Source: an uncultured beta proteobacterium
GTDB lineage: Bacteria; Pseudomonadota; Gammaproteobacteria; Burkholderiales; Burkholderiaceae_C
NCBI GenBank assembly: GCA_903870065.1
Contig: CAIQBN010000498.1
Coordinates: forward strand, 1 to 33,959
DNA: 33,959 bases
Direction: 5' to 3'
The position numbers and the translations under genes were made by a program. Positions 25,667-32,505 of this stretch are shown piece by piece. Under the pieces are notes generated by a model. The model worked only from the letters and a program-made list of their open reading frames with translations, had not been told where the DNA came from and did not search any database. The first letter of the stretch is position 1. Each line of letters opens with the position of its first letter.

Positions 25667-26284
25667 ATGCGGGTGACAGTTAATCGGTGGCTTGGCAGTG
25701 GGTTTGCCAAGCCCGCAGTCTTTGGCGTGGCGCTGGTACCATTTCTCTGGCTGGTGCTCGCTGCCAGCATGGACTGGCTGGGCGCCAATCCGGCCGAAGC
25801 CTTGGAGCGGTCGACCGGCGACTGGACACTGCGGATGTTGTGTTGTGTCCTGGCAGTAACTCCTTTGAGAACGGTTGCACATTTGCCTGCGCTGGCGCGG
25901 TTGCGACGGATGTTGGGTTTGTTTGTCTTTTTTTATGCCGCGCTGCATATGCTGGCCTACAGCTGGTTTGATATGGGATTCGATTTGGCGGACATCGCCG
26001 CAGACATCGGAAAACGCCCGTTTGTTTTGGTTGGTTTTATGGCGCTTGTACTGCTTGCCGCTCTGGCTTTGACATCGTTCAACCGTGCAATACGTGCGCT
26101 TGGTGCGCGGCGGTGGCAAGCCCTGCATCGGACGGTATATGCGGTTGCGCTACTGGCCTTGGTCCACTTTTTTTGGATGCGGGCGGGCAAGAATAACTTT
26201 ACCGATGTTGCGGTTTACGCATTAATTCTGGGAAGCCTGCTGGGTTGGCGAATTGCAAAAAAATTCAGTAAAAATGAACCCTAG
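25667..26284 (+). CDS. msrQ: Haem-binding membrane subunit MsrQ (YedZ)
   Basis: Inner-membrane b-type cytochrome that passes electrons from quinones or flavin to MsrP; 205 residues with about six membrane segments. Conserved His candidates for haem are in FFYAALHMLAYSWFD, RRWQALHRTVYAV and ALVHFFWMRAGK. The start ATG at 25667 follows a GAGGGG ribosome binding site seven bases after the msrP stop, so the two form an operon. The TAG stop at 26282-26284 lies inside repeat copy D, so the last residues (KKFSKNEP) border the repeat. Confidence 0.95.
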   Translation: MRVTVNRWLGSGFAKPAVFGVALVPFLWLVLAASMDWLGANPAEALERSTGDWTLRMLCCVLAVTPLRTVAHLPALARLRRMLGLFVFFYAALHMLAYSWFDMGFDLADIAADIGKRPFVLVGFMALVLLAALALTSFNRAIRALGARRWQALHRTVYAVALLALVHFFWMRAGKNNFTDVAVYALILGSLLGWRIAKKFSKNEP

Positions 26285-26324
26285 CCCTCGTGATATAAGC
26301 GTAGTTTGCTACAAATATTGCAGC
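26277..26324 (-). repeat. Dispersed 48-base repeat, copy D (diverged)
   Basis: On the minus strand: GCTGC-N9-AGCA-N17-GAGGGCTA-N2-GTT, the same spacing as copies A to C but with changes in the flanking blocks. The GAGGGCTA block is intact (26282-26289) and contains the complement of the msrQ stop codon. It is embedded in the long palindrome 26297-26335 between the convergent msrQ and lptM genes. Confidence 0.65.
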
Positions 26325-26335
26325 AAACTACGCTT
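26297..26335. terminator. Long palindrome between convergent msrQ and lptM
   Basis: Perfect 14-base arms AAGCGTAGTTTGCT (26297-26310) and AGCAAACTACGCTT (26322-26335), with an 11-base AT-rich loop that can pair three further bases. It starts 13 bases after the msrQ stop and covers the lptM stop (26328-26330). It would fold on both strands and probably works as a bidirectional terminator, though no long T-run follows on either side. The lptM-proximal arm extends the repeat copy D block. Confidence 0.6.
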
Positions 26336-26570
26336 GTGAATCCGCACATATACATTGCTTAAGCAATTGAGGCCCGTTGGTGTGTGCCGCAAACGGCATC
26401 TTGGTTGAAGGAGGGGCGGCGGGATTGGCGGATTTCCCAGCAGGCGCTGTGCGTTGTGGCAGGTACAGCGAGCCTGTTTGCCCACAGCCTTGCAAACTTG
26501 CCACACATGCCCCAATGGCGATCATGCTCGTTAGAATCCGCCTGAGATACATCCTATTGAAATTGTGCAT
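26328..26570 (-). CDS. lptM: LptM-like small lipoprotein (YifL family)
   Basis: Outer-membrane lipoprotein thought to assist maturation of the LptD/LptE LPS translocon; 80 residues. The signal peptide ends in the lipobox LQGC, followed by the family hallmark CGQTGSLYLP. The start is either the ATG at 26570 or Met7 (MYLRRILTSM) at 26552; the latter gives a more typical 23-residue signal peptide. The C-terminus is a Pro/Ala-rich tail whose stop lies inside the palindrome at 26297-26335. In gamma- and betaproteobacteria lptM usually precedes lysA or dapF; here only msrQ follows, on the opposite strand. Its start codon is two bases from that of cyaY on the other strand. Confidence 0.82.
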   Translation of the reverse strand: MHNFNRMYLRRILTSMIAIGACVASLQGCGQTGSLYLPQRTAPAGKSANPAAPPSTKMPFAAHTNGPQLLKQCICADSQA

Positions 26571-26572
26571 AA

Positions 26573-26902
26573 ATGACTGAAACTGAATACATGGACCGCG
26601 CGGATGCGCTATTGAAGGCGGTTGAATCCAACTGTGACCGCATCAATGATGCGTTCGATGCGGATCTGGATAACCAGCGAGTTGGTGGAATGGTTACCAT
26701 AACTTTTGCCAATGGGAGTCAAATTGTGATCAATCAGCAAAAGCCATTGCATGAAATTTGGTTGGCAGCACGCTCGGGCGGGTTCCACTTTCGCTGGACG
26801 GATGACCACTGGCAGGATACCAAGGGGCAAGGTGAGTTTTTCAGCGCTCTGTCGAAAAACGCAACGACCCAGGCGGGATTGGAATTGCAATTTTTGCCCT
26901 GA
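26573..26902 (+). CDS. cyaY: Iron donor protein CyaY (bacterial frataxin)
   Basis: Small cytoplasmic frataxin homologue, 109 residues (E. coli 106), that binds iron and tunes IscS activity in Fe-S cluster assembly. The acidic first helix [21 protein letters not shown] is followed by beta-strands with [33 protein letters not shown] and W(T)DDHWQDT, all typical. The start at 26573 is close to the family N-terminus. It is divergent from lptM with overlapping 5' regions, and its stop is immediately followed (no gap) by the convergent mrcA stop. Confidence 0.95.
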   Translation: MTETEYMDRADALLKAVESNCDRINDAFDADLDNQRVGGMVTITFANGSQIVINQQKPLHEIWLAARSGGFHFRWTDDHWQDTKGQGEFFSALSKNATTQAGLELQFLP

Positions 26903-29281
26903 CTAGTTGCGAAAGAGATCAAGTATTTTTTTCTTTTCTTCGGCCGGTGGCAATGGGATGGTATTGGCTTCCGGTTTGTCATCCAGACCTAGCCCGGAAA
27001 CTCCAGACGCTTTCACATACTCATCGTAGTACCACTCGCCACCGACGTGGACCACGCCCTCAGGAGCCACCGGTTCCGAAATTGGAACGTTTTTGAGCGC
27101 GCTCTCCATGTAAGTAATCCAGACCGGCAGGCTTAGGCCACCACCAGTCTCACGATCACCCAACTTCTTGGGCGTGTCATACCCGATCCACGTTACGGCG
27201 GTGAGAGTCGGGTGATATCCAGCAAACCAGGCATCCATAGAGTCGTTGGTCGTGCCTGTCTTTCCATAAATGTCTGTACGCTTCAATGTGGCTTGCGCCC
27301 GCGCAGCAGTGCCGGAACGGGTAACTTCTTGAAGCAGATTGGTCATGAGAAACGCGTTCCTGGCATCGATGGATCTCTCCGCCTCTTCCAGCACCGGAAT
27401 CTTGGTCTGAACCAGCACCTTGCCCCGCTGTTCACTTACCAGCGTCACCAGCCACGGGTTCATGCGGTATCCGCCGTTGGCAAATGTTGAGTAGCCTACT
27501 GCCATTTGCATCGGTGTGACGGCGCCTGCACCCAGTGCCATGGTGAGGTAGGGTGGATGCTTGTCTGCCTCAAACCCAAATCGGGTAATCCACTCCTGTG
27601 CGTATTGGGTTCCGATTGAACGCAAGATCTGGATCGAAATCATGTTCTTGGACTTGGCCAATCCGCGCCGCAATGTCATTGGACCCTCAAAAGTCCCGTC
27701 GTAATTTTTTGGTTCCCACGGTTGTCCGCCGGTGACACCCGCGTCAAAGAAAAGCGGCGCATCGTTGATGATGGTTGATGGTGTGAAGCCCTTCTCAAGA
27801 GAAGCAGAATAAATGAACGGCTTGAAGCTTGAACCAGGCTGGCGCCAGGCTTGCGTTACATGGTTAAATTTGTTTTTTGCAAAGTCAAAGCCACCCACGA
27901 GCGCCTTGATGGAGCCGTCGCGCGGGTCGATCGCAACAAATGCGCCTTCCACTTCGGGCAACTGTGTGATTTCCCACGTGTCCTTGGGGGTCTTGGTCAC
28001 CCTGATGATGGCTCCACGGCGCAGTTTGGTGGTTGGTGGTGCTTTGTCGGATAGACCAGATTGTGCGGGCTTGAGCCCGTCCCCGATAATCTCCAGAACT
28101 GCCCCACCCTGACGCATGGCCTTGATCTTTTTAGGGTCAGCCTCAAGCACAACAGCCGACATGACGTCACCGTTGTCGGGATGGTCATCAAGCGCTTCAT
28201 CTACGGCGTCCTCCACTTCTTGGGCGCCAACAGGTAAGTTGATAAATTTCTCCGGCCCTCGGTAAATTTGTCGCCGCTCGAAATCCATGATCCCCTTGCG
28301 CAGTGCTTTGTACGCTGCAATTTGGTCGGCAGTGCGCAACGTGGTGCGCACATCAAGGCCACGGGTATAGGTTTCATCGCCATACTGCGAAAAAACCAGT
28401 TGGCGAACCATCTCCGCGACATATTCGGCATGAACCAGTTGAGTGCTAACACTGGATTTGATTTTCAATTCCTGGTTTTTCGCGAATTCAAGCTGCTTGG
28501 CATCAATAAATCCGTTTTCAAACATGCGGTCGATGATGTGTCGTTGCCGAATGCGAGCGCGTTGGGGGTTGCTGATCGGGTTATATGCAGACGGCGCCTT
28601 GGGCAAGCCAGCCAACATTGCGGCCTCAGCGACCGTAATATCTTTGAGAGGTTTCGCGAAGTATGCTTCCGACGCGGCCGCAAATCCATATGCGCGGTTG
28701 CCGAGGAAAATCTGATTCATGTAAATTTCAAGGATTTGATCCTTGGTCAACATGTGCTCAAGTTTGAAGGTCAGCAAAATTTCATAAATTTTGCGAGTAA
28801 AAGTTTTTTCAGAAGACAGGTAAACGTTGCGCGCAACTTGCATCGTGATGGTAGATGCGCCCTGACTCTTCGCCTTTCCGACATTTGCCAACCCAGCGCG
28901 AAGCACACCGAGGTAATCGACGCCACCGTGCTGGTAAAAACGCGCATCCTCAATGGCCAGCACGGCATTCGTCATTACCTTTGGAATCTCGCCAATGGGT
29001 GTCAAATTGCGTCGTTCTTCGCCAAATTCCGCCAACAGGTCACCCTCTGCGGAATAGATGCGCAGCGGTAGCTTGGGTCGGTAATCAGACAAATCGGAAA
29101 TATCTGGCAAATTCGGATACGCAACCGCCAGCGCTACGGCAACAACCAGCAGCAATGACAATCCCCCGGCAAGAACAAGTCCGATTGACCACAATACAAC
29201 GCGTAATAGCCAATGAAGGGCCTTCTTTTGCTGGTGCTTGGCAGGCATCTCTTTTTCAGGCGAACTGGGTTGGGTTGTCAT
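26903..29281 (-). CDS. mrcA: Penicillin-binding protein 1A (bifunctional peptidoglycan synthase)
   Basis: Inner-membrane class-A PBP, 792 residues, that polymerises glycan strands and cross-links peptides in the periplasm. One N-terminal membrane segment (about 27-55) is followed by the transglycosylase domain with catalytic Glu111 in AIEDARFYQHGG and the motifs GASTITMQVARN and LEIYMNQIFLG. An OB-like region (about 330-440) precedes the transpeptidase with Ser484 in PGSSFKPF, SKN in LAKSKNMISI and KTG in YGKTGTTNDS. The start MTTQPSSPEK at 29281 fits. It is divergent from pilM, a conserved arrangement (ponA/mrcA-pilMNOPQ) in many proteobacteria. Convergent with cyaY. Confidence 0.97.
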   Translation of the reverse strand: MTTQPSSPEKEMPAKHQQKKALHWLLRVVLWSIGLVLAGGLSLLLVVAVALAVAYPNLPDISDLSDYRPKLPLRIYSAEGDLLAEFGEERRNLTPIGEIPKVMTNAVLAIEDARFYQHGGVDYLGVLRAGLANVGKAKSQGASTITMQVARNVYLSSEKTFTRKIYEILLTFKLEHMLTKDQILEIYMNQIFLGNRAYGFAAASEAYFAKPLKDITVAEAAMLAGLPKAPSAYNPISNPQRARIRQRHIIDRMFENGFIDAKQLEFAKNQELKIKSSVSTQLVHAEYVAEMVRQLVFSQYGDETYTRGLDVRTTLRTADQIAAYKALRKGIMDFERRQIYRGPEKFINLPVGAQEVEDAVDEALDDHPDNGDVMSAVVLEADPKKIKAMRQGGAVLEIIGDGLKPAQSGLSDKAPPTTKLRRGAIIRVTKTPKDTWEITQLPEVEGAFVAIDPRDGSIKALVGGFDFAKNKFNHVTQAWRQPGSSFKPFIYSASLEKGFTPSTIINDAPLFFDAGVTGGQPWEPKNYDGTFEGPMTLRRGLAKSKNMISIQILRSIGTQYAQEWITRFGFEADKHPPYLTMALGAGAVTPMQMAVGYSTFANGGYRMNPWLVTLVSEQRGKVLVQTKIPVLEEAERSIDARNAFLMTNLLQEVTRSGTAARAQATLKRTDIYGKTGTTNDSMDAWFAGYHPTLTAVTWIGYDTPKKLGDRETGGGLSLPVWITYMESALKNVPISEPVAPEGVVHVGGEWYYDEYVKASGVSGLGLDDKPEANTIPLPPAEEKKKILDLFRN

Positions 29282-29306
29282 AAGAGTTGTTGATGGGCGC
29301 TACGGT

Positions 29307-29312
29307 ATTATA
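29307..29312 (-). promoter_or_regulatory. Candidate -10 box for mrcA
   Basis: On the minus strand a perfect TATAAT (complement of 29307-29312) lies about 25 bases before the mrcA ATG, preceded by an AT-rich stretch. The -35 region 17 bases upstream is poor. The rest of the divergent gap (29282-29547) must hold the pilM promoter; I see no clear box for it and no sigma-54 GG-N10-GC pair. Confidence 0.4.
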
Positions 29313-29547
29313 AAAATAGGCATTTGCTGGGACCGGAGATGGTGGGTAATCGAATTGTTACTGCATGTTGCGTTGGCTGCCAAATTTGAACGTGGCGCTC
29401 CATAATGGGGAAAACCGTCTGCTTTTGGCAACGTTCGAGTTGTGCTAAATCAGAAAAAACCTTTGCGGGACAAGGAGCTTACTGATAGCATTGAAGTGAT
29501 TTCTTAAGTCTGGCCGGCGCATATCCGGCATGTTTCAGGGGACCGTT

Positions 29548-30627
29548 TTGATCTCATTGGGGTCGTTTTTCAGTCGACAGCCGCCGTCCATGTTTGGGCT
29601 GGATATCAGTTCCTCCAGCGTAAAGCTGGTGGAGTTGGGCCATGATAAAGCCGGTCGATTGACGCTGCAGCATTGCGCCATAGAGCCTCTTGAGCGCGGA
29701 TGGATCACGGACGGAAATATCGAAAAATTCGATGAAGTGGCAAACGCTTTAAAACGGCTAGTCAAGAAAAGTGGCACAAAGACCAAAAATGTTGCCATGG
29801 CGCTTCCGCCTTCAGCGGTGATTACCAAGAAGATTGTTCTGCCTGGCGGTATGTCTGATCAGGAACTGGAGCAGCAAGTCGAAAATGAGGCAAATCAGTA
29901 CATTCCTTTCCCCTTGGATGAAGTGAGTCTTGATTTTTGCGTCATCGGTCCAAGTGCGACATCAGCCGGCGACGTTGAGGTGCTCATTGCGGCCTCCAGA
30001 AAAGAAAAGGTACAGGACATTCAGGGTTTGGCAGAGGCGGCTGGATTGACGCCGGTCGTGGTCGATGTTGAGTCTTACGCATCGCGATTGGCGGCGGGGC
30101 GTCTGATTGAGAATCTGCCCAACAAGGGCGCCAGCCTAATTGTGGCCCTGTTTGAAGTGGGAGCACTTACCACCAGCATGCAGGTCCTGCGCGATGAAGA
30201 AGTCCTGTATGACCGTGATCAAGCCTTTGGTGGGGCGCAGTTGACGCAATTGATTGTGCGTCAGTATGGCTTTTCCCAAGAGGAAGCTGAAAGCAAAAAG
30301 CGCAGCGGCGAATTGCCTGATGACTACGACGCAACAGTACTGCGCCCATTCATTGAAACCATGGTTCAGGAGTTGGGTCGCGCCCTGCAGTTCTTTTTTA
30401 CCAGTACTCCGCACAATAAGGTTGACTACATCATGCTAGCCGGCGGTTCGGCTGCTTTACCTGGGCTGTCCGCTGCCGTGACGCAGCATACTTCGTTTCC
30501 GTGCAGCCTTTTGAATCCGTTTGATGGCATGGAATATGGCGATGGCATCCGCATGAAAAAAATGACCCGTGAAGCACCATCCTATCTGACGTCATGTGGT
30601 TTGGCCCTGCGGAGGTTCGCCCAGTGA
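29548..30627 (+). CDS. pilM: Type IV pilus assembly protein PilM
   Basis: Cytoplasmic actin-like ATPase-fold protein that binds the PilN N-terminus and links the pilus motor to the alignment complex; 359 residues. Family motifs: FGLDISSSSVKLVEL near the N-terminus, NVAMALPPSAVITKKI, NEANQYIPFPLDEVSLDF, VEVLIAASRKE, VDVESYA and IMLAGGSAALPGL. I choose the TTG at 29548 because an AGGGGA ribosome binding site lies five bases upstream (29537-29542) and relatives start MI(S/A)LG; an in-frame ATG at 29530 would add six residues with no such site. First gene of pilMNOPQ; its TGA overlaps the pilN GTG. Confidence 0.93.
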   Translation: MISLGSFFSRQPPSMFGLDISSSSVKLVELGHDKAGRLTLQHCAIEPLERGWITDGNIEKFDEVANALKRLVKKSGTKTKNVAMALPPSAVITKKIVLPGGMSDQELEQQVENEANQYIPFPLDEVSLDFCVIGPSATSAGDVEVLIAASRKEKVQDIQGLAEAAGLTPVVVDVESYASRLAAGRLIENLPNKGASLIVALFEVGALTTSMQVLRDEEVLYDRDQAFGGAQLTQLIVRQYGFSQEEAESKKRSGELPDDYDATVLRPFIETMVQELGRALQFFFTSTPHNKVDYIMLAGGSAALPGLSAAVTQHTSFPCSLLNPFDGMEYGDGIRMKKMTREAPSYLTSCGLALRRFAQ

Positions 30628-31283
30628 TCCTGATCAACCTGTTGCCGCACCGTGAGGCTGCACGCAAACGTCGACGGGATGTTTTTAACATCTCATTGGC
30701 CGCATCGGCGATATTGGGGGGGCTGATTGCGGGAGCAGTTTTTCTTTGGTACCAGGCAGCCATTGCGGGACAGCAGGGTATCAACGGCGCGTTGGAAACC
30801 GAGATCAAAAAACTGGAAGGCCAGATCAAAGATATTGTTGGCCTGGAGACGGAAATCGCGGCATTGCGTGCACGTCAGCAGGCGGTTGAAGACCTTCAGT
30901 CTGATCGAAATTTGCCGGTTCACCTACTCACGGAGATTGTGAACCAGATGCCGGATGGTGTTTTCATCTCCAAGATGACTCAGGCGGATCAGGTGGTGAC
31001 ATTTAATGGCGTTGCGCAGTCCAATGAGCGAGTCTCCGAACTTCTGCGCAATTTGGCTGGTAATACTCCGTGGTTCACCAAGCCGGAACTGGTTGAGATT
31101 GTCTCGGGTAATTACGCTTTGTCACCACGGGATCAACGTCGGGTTTCCAATTTCGTTATCCGCGTACGATTGGTTCGCGCCAGCGAGGCGGAAAAGGCGG
31201 CCGCAAAAGCGACCGCGTTTGCGACGGGGGCTGCGTCAGCGGTTTCTGCTCCAATCGGAGCTGCCACCGCAGCTCCAAAATAG
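30624..31283 (+). CDS. pilN: Type IV pilus assembly protein PilN
   Basis: Inner-membrane protein of the pilus alignment complex, 219 residues. It starts with GTG at 30624, overlapping the pilM stop (GTGA), with a strong GGAGG site at 30611-30615. The short N-terminal cytoplasmic part carries the PilM-binding INLLPHREAARKRRR motif, then one membrane segment (about 24-44), a periplasmic coiled coil (about 50-95) and a ferredoxin-like domain (about 95-185, LLTEIVNQMPDGVFISKM). An Ala-rich tail ends the protein. It pairs with PilO in the periplasm. Confidence 0.95.
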   Translation: MILINLLPHREAARKRRRDVFNISLAASAILGGLIAGAVFLWYQAAIAGQQGINGALETEIKKLEGQIKDIVGLETEIAALRARQQAVEDLQSDRNLPVHLLTEIVNQMPDGVFISKMTQADQVVTFNGVAQSNERVSELLRNLAGNTPWFTKPELVEIVSGNYALSPRDQRRVSNFVIRVRLVRASEAEKAAAKATAFATGAASAVSAPIGAATAAPK

Positions 31284-31294
31284 CAGGATTGCGA

Positions 31295-31966
31295 ATGGCC
31301 ACTAGCAAATTAGGTTCAATAGATTTTGCGCAACTGCAGGAGCAGTTAATGGCGCAGTTTCGCGATTTGGACCCAAAAGACCCATCGTCCTGGCCGTCGT
31401 TCCCCAGATACTCACTATTTGCGGTGACCGCCGTTGCGGTCGTTGTAGCGCTGTGGTTTGTCTGGTTGAGTGGCTCGGATGAAGTGCTGATTCAAGAACA
31501 AGCCAAAGAGGTGAAATTGCGGGAGGACTACAAGACCAAGTTGACCAAAGCTGTCAATCTGGATGTGCTGAAAAAGCAGCGCGAGCAGGTCCAGCAATAC
31601 GTCACGCAACTTGAAAAGCAGTTGCCAAGTAAAGCTGAAATGGACGCCTTGCTGTCGGACATCAACCAGGCTGGCTTAGGTCGCAGTTTACAGTTCGACC
31701 TGTTTCGACCAGGGCAAATCGTTGTCCGGGACTATTATGCAGAATTACCAATCGCGATCCGGGTCAGTGGAAAATACCATGATGTCGGTGCGTTTGCGTC
31801 CGACATAGCAAACCTGTCGCGCATTGTCACCCTCAATAATTTGACCATTGTGCCTCGGCAGGATGGTTCACTTGTTCTTGACTCGACCGCAAAGACCTTT
31901 AGGTACTTGGATAAGGATGAGGTCGCGTCCCAAAGCAAGGCAGCGGGTAAAGGTGGCAAGAAATGA
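31295..31966 (+). CDS. pilO: Type IV pilus inner-membrane protein PilO
   Basis: 223 residues; heterodimer partner of PilN and contact for the PilP lipoprotein. Layout: cytoplasmic N-terminus rich in Asp/Pro (DLDPKDPSSWPSFPR), one membrane segment (about 46-64), coiled coil (about 72-115, with LREDYKTKL and QYVTQLEKQLPSKAEMDALL) and a ferredoxin-like domain (about 125-205). The ATG at 31295 follows AGGA at 31284-31287. A Lys/Gly-rich tail (SKAAGKGGKK) ends it. The stop overlaps the pilP ATG (ATGA). Confidence 0.95.
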   Translation: MATSKLGSIDFAQLQEQLMAQFRDLDPKDPSSWPSFPRYSLFAVTAVAVVVALWFVWLSGSDEVLIQEQAKEVKLREDYKTKLTKAVNLDVLKKQREQVQQYVTQLEKQLPSKAEMDALLSDINQAGLGRSLQFDLFRPGQIVVRDYYAELPIAIRVSGKYHDVGAFASDIANLSRIVTLNNLTIVPRQDGSLVLDSTAKTFRYLDKDEVASQSKAAGKGGKK

Positions 31967-32505
31967 CGCTCCGCAAGTTGTTTGCTGCACTGAGTATGGC
32001 GTTGATGTTGTTTGGCTGTGGATCATCGAGCGAAGACGATATTCGCCAGTGGATGGTTGAAGAGCGAAACCAGACCCGACCCAAGGTGGCGCCAATTCCA
32101 CCACCCAAACAGTTCAAGCCTGAGGCCTACACCAACGCCACGTCCATTGAGCCCTTCAGCAATCAAAAATTGACGCAAGCCCTTAAGCGAGACTCCGCGC
32201 AGGTTGCGGCAAACGGTGCGCTGGTAGCACCGGAATTGGCGCGCCGCAAGGAACCTTTGGAGGCATTCCCGCTCGACAGCATGACGCTGGTTGGAAACAT
32301 TATTGATGCAGGGCAGCCAGTCGCCCTCATCAAGGTCGATAACTTGCTTTACCAAGTCAAATTGGGTGCCTATCTCGGACAGAGTTTTGGTCGGGTGATG
32401 AAAATTGCAGAGACCGAGGTAACACTGCGTGAAATCGTTCAGGATGCAGCGGGTGAATGGATTGAACGCATCGCGACACTACGGTTGCAAGAGGTGAAAA
32501 AATGA
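31963..32505 (+). CDS. pilP: Type IV pilus lipoprotein PilP
   Basis: Periplasmic lipoprotein that links PilN/PilO to the secretin PilQ; 180 residues. Signal peptide with lipobox LFGC (about residue 19). A Pro-rich disordered linker (KVAPIPPPKQFKPEAY) precedes the folded domain with PLEAFPLDSMTLVGNI and VDNLLYQVKLGAYLGQSFGRV, both family-typical. The start overlaps the pilO stop and its own stop overlaps the pilQ ATG, so the operon is translationally coupled throughout. Confidence 0.96.
   Translation: MTLRKLFAALSMALMLFGCGSSSEDDIRQWMVEERNQTRPKVAPIPPPKQFKPEAYTNATSIEPFSNQKLTQALKRDSAQVAANGALVAPELARRKEPLEAFPLDSMTLVGNIIDAGQPVALIKVDNLLYQVKLGAYLGQSFGRVMKIAETEVTLREIVQDAAGEWIERIATLRLQEVKK

Noticed and set aside
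28268-29071. Plus-strand reading frame (267 codons) opposite PBP1A
   Set aside because: Complement of a well-conserved transglycosylase domain; no recognisable protein and no ribosome binding site.
29295-29310. GGGCGCTACGG, resembling the GAGGGCTA block of the dispersed repeat
   Set aside because: The GCTAT and AGCT blocks at the required spacing are missing on either side.
29420-29450. TTGGCA ... TGC upstream of pilM as a sigma-54 promoter
   Set aside because: The distance between the GG and GC elements is 15 bases instead of the required 10.
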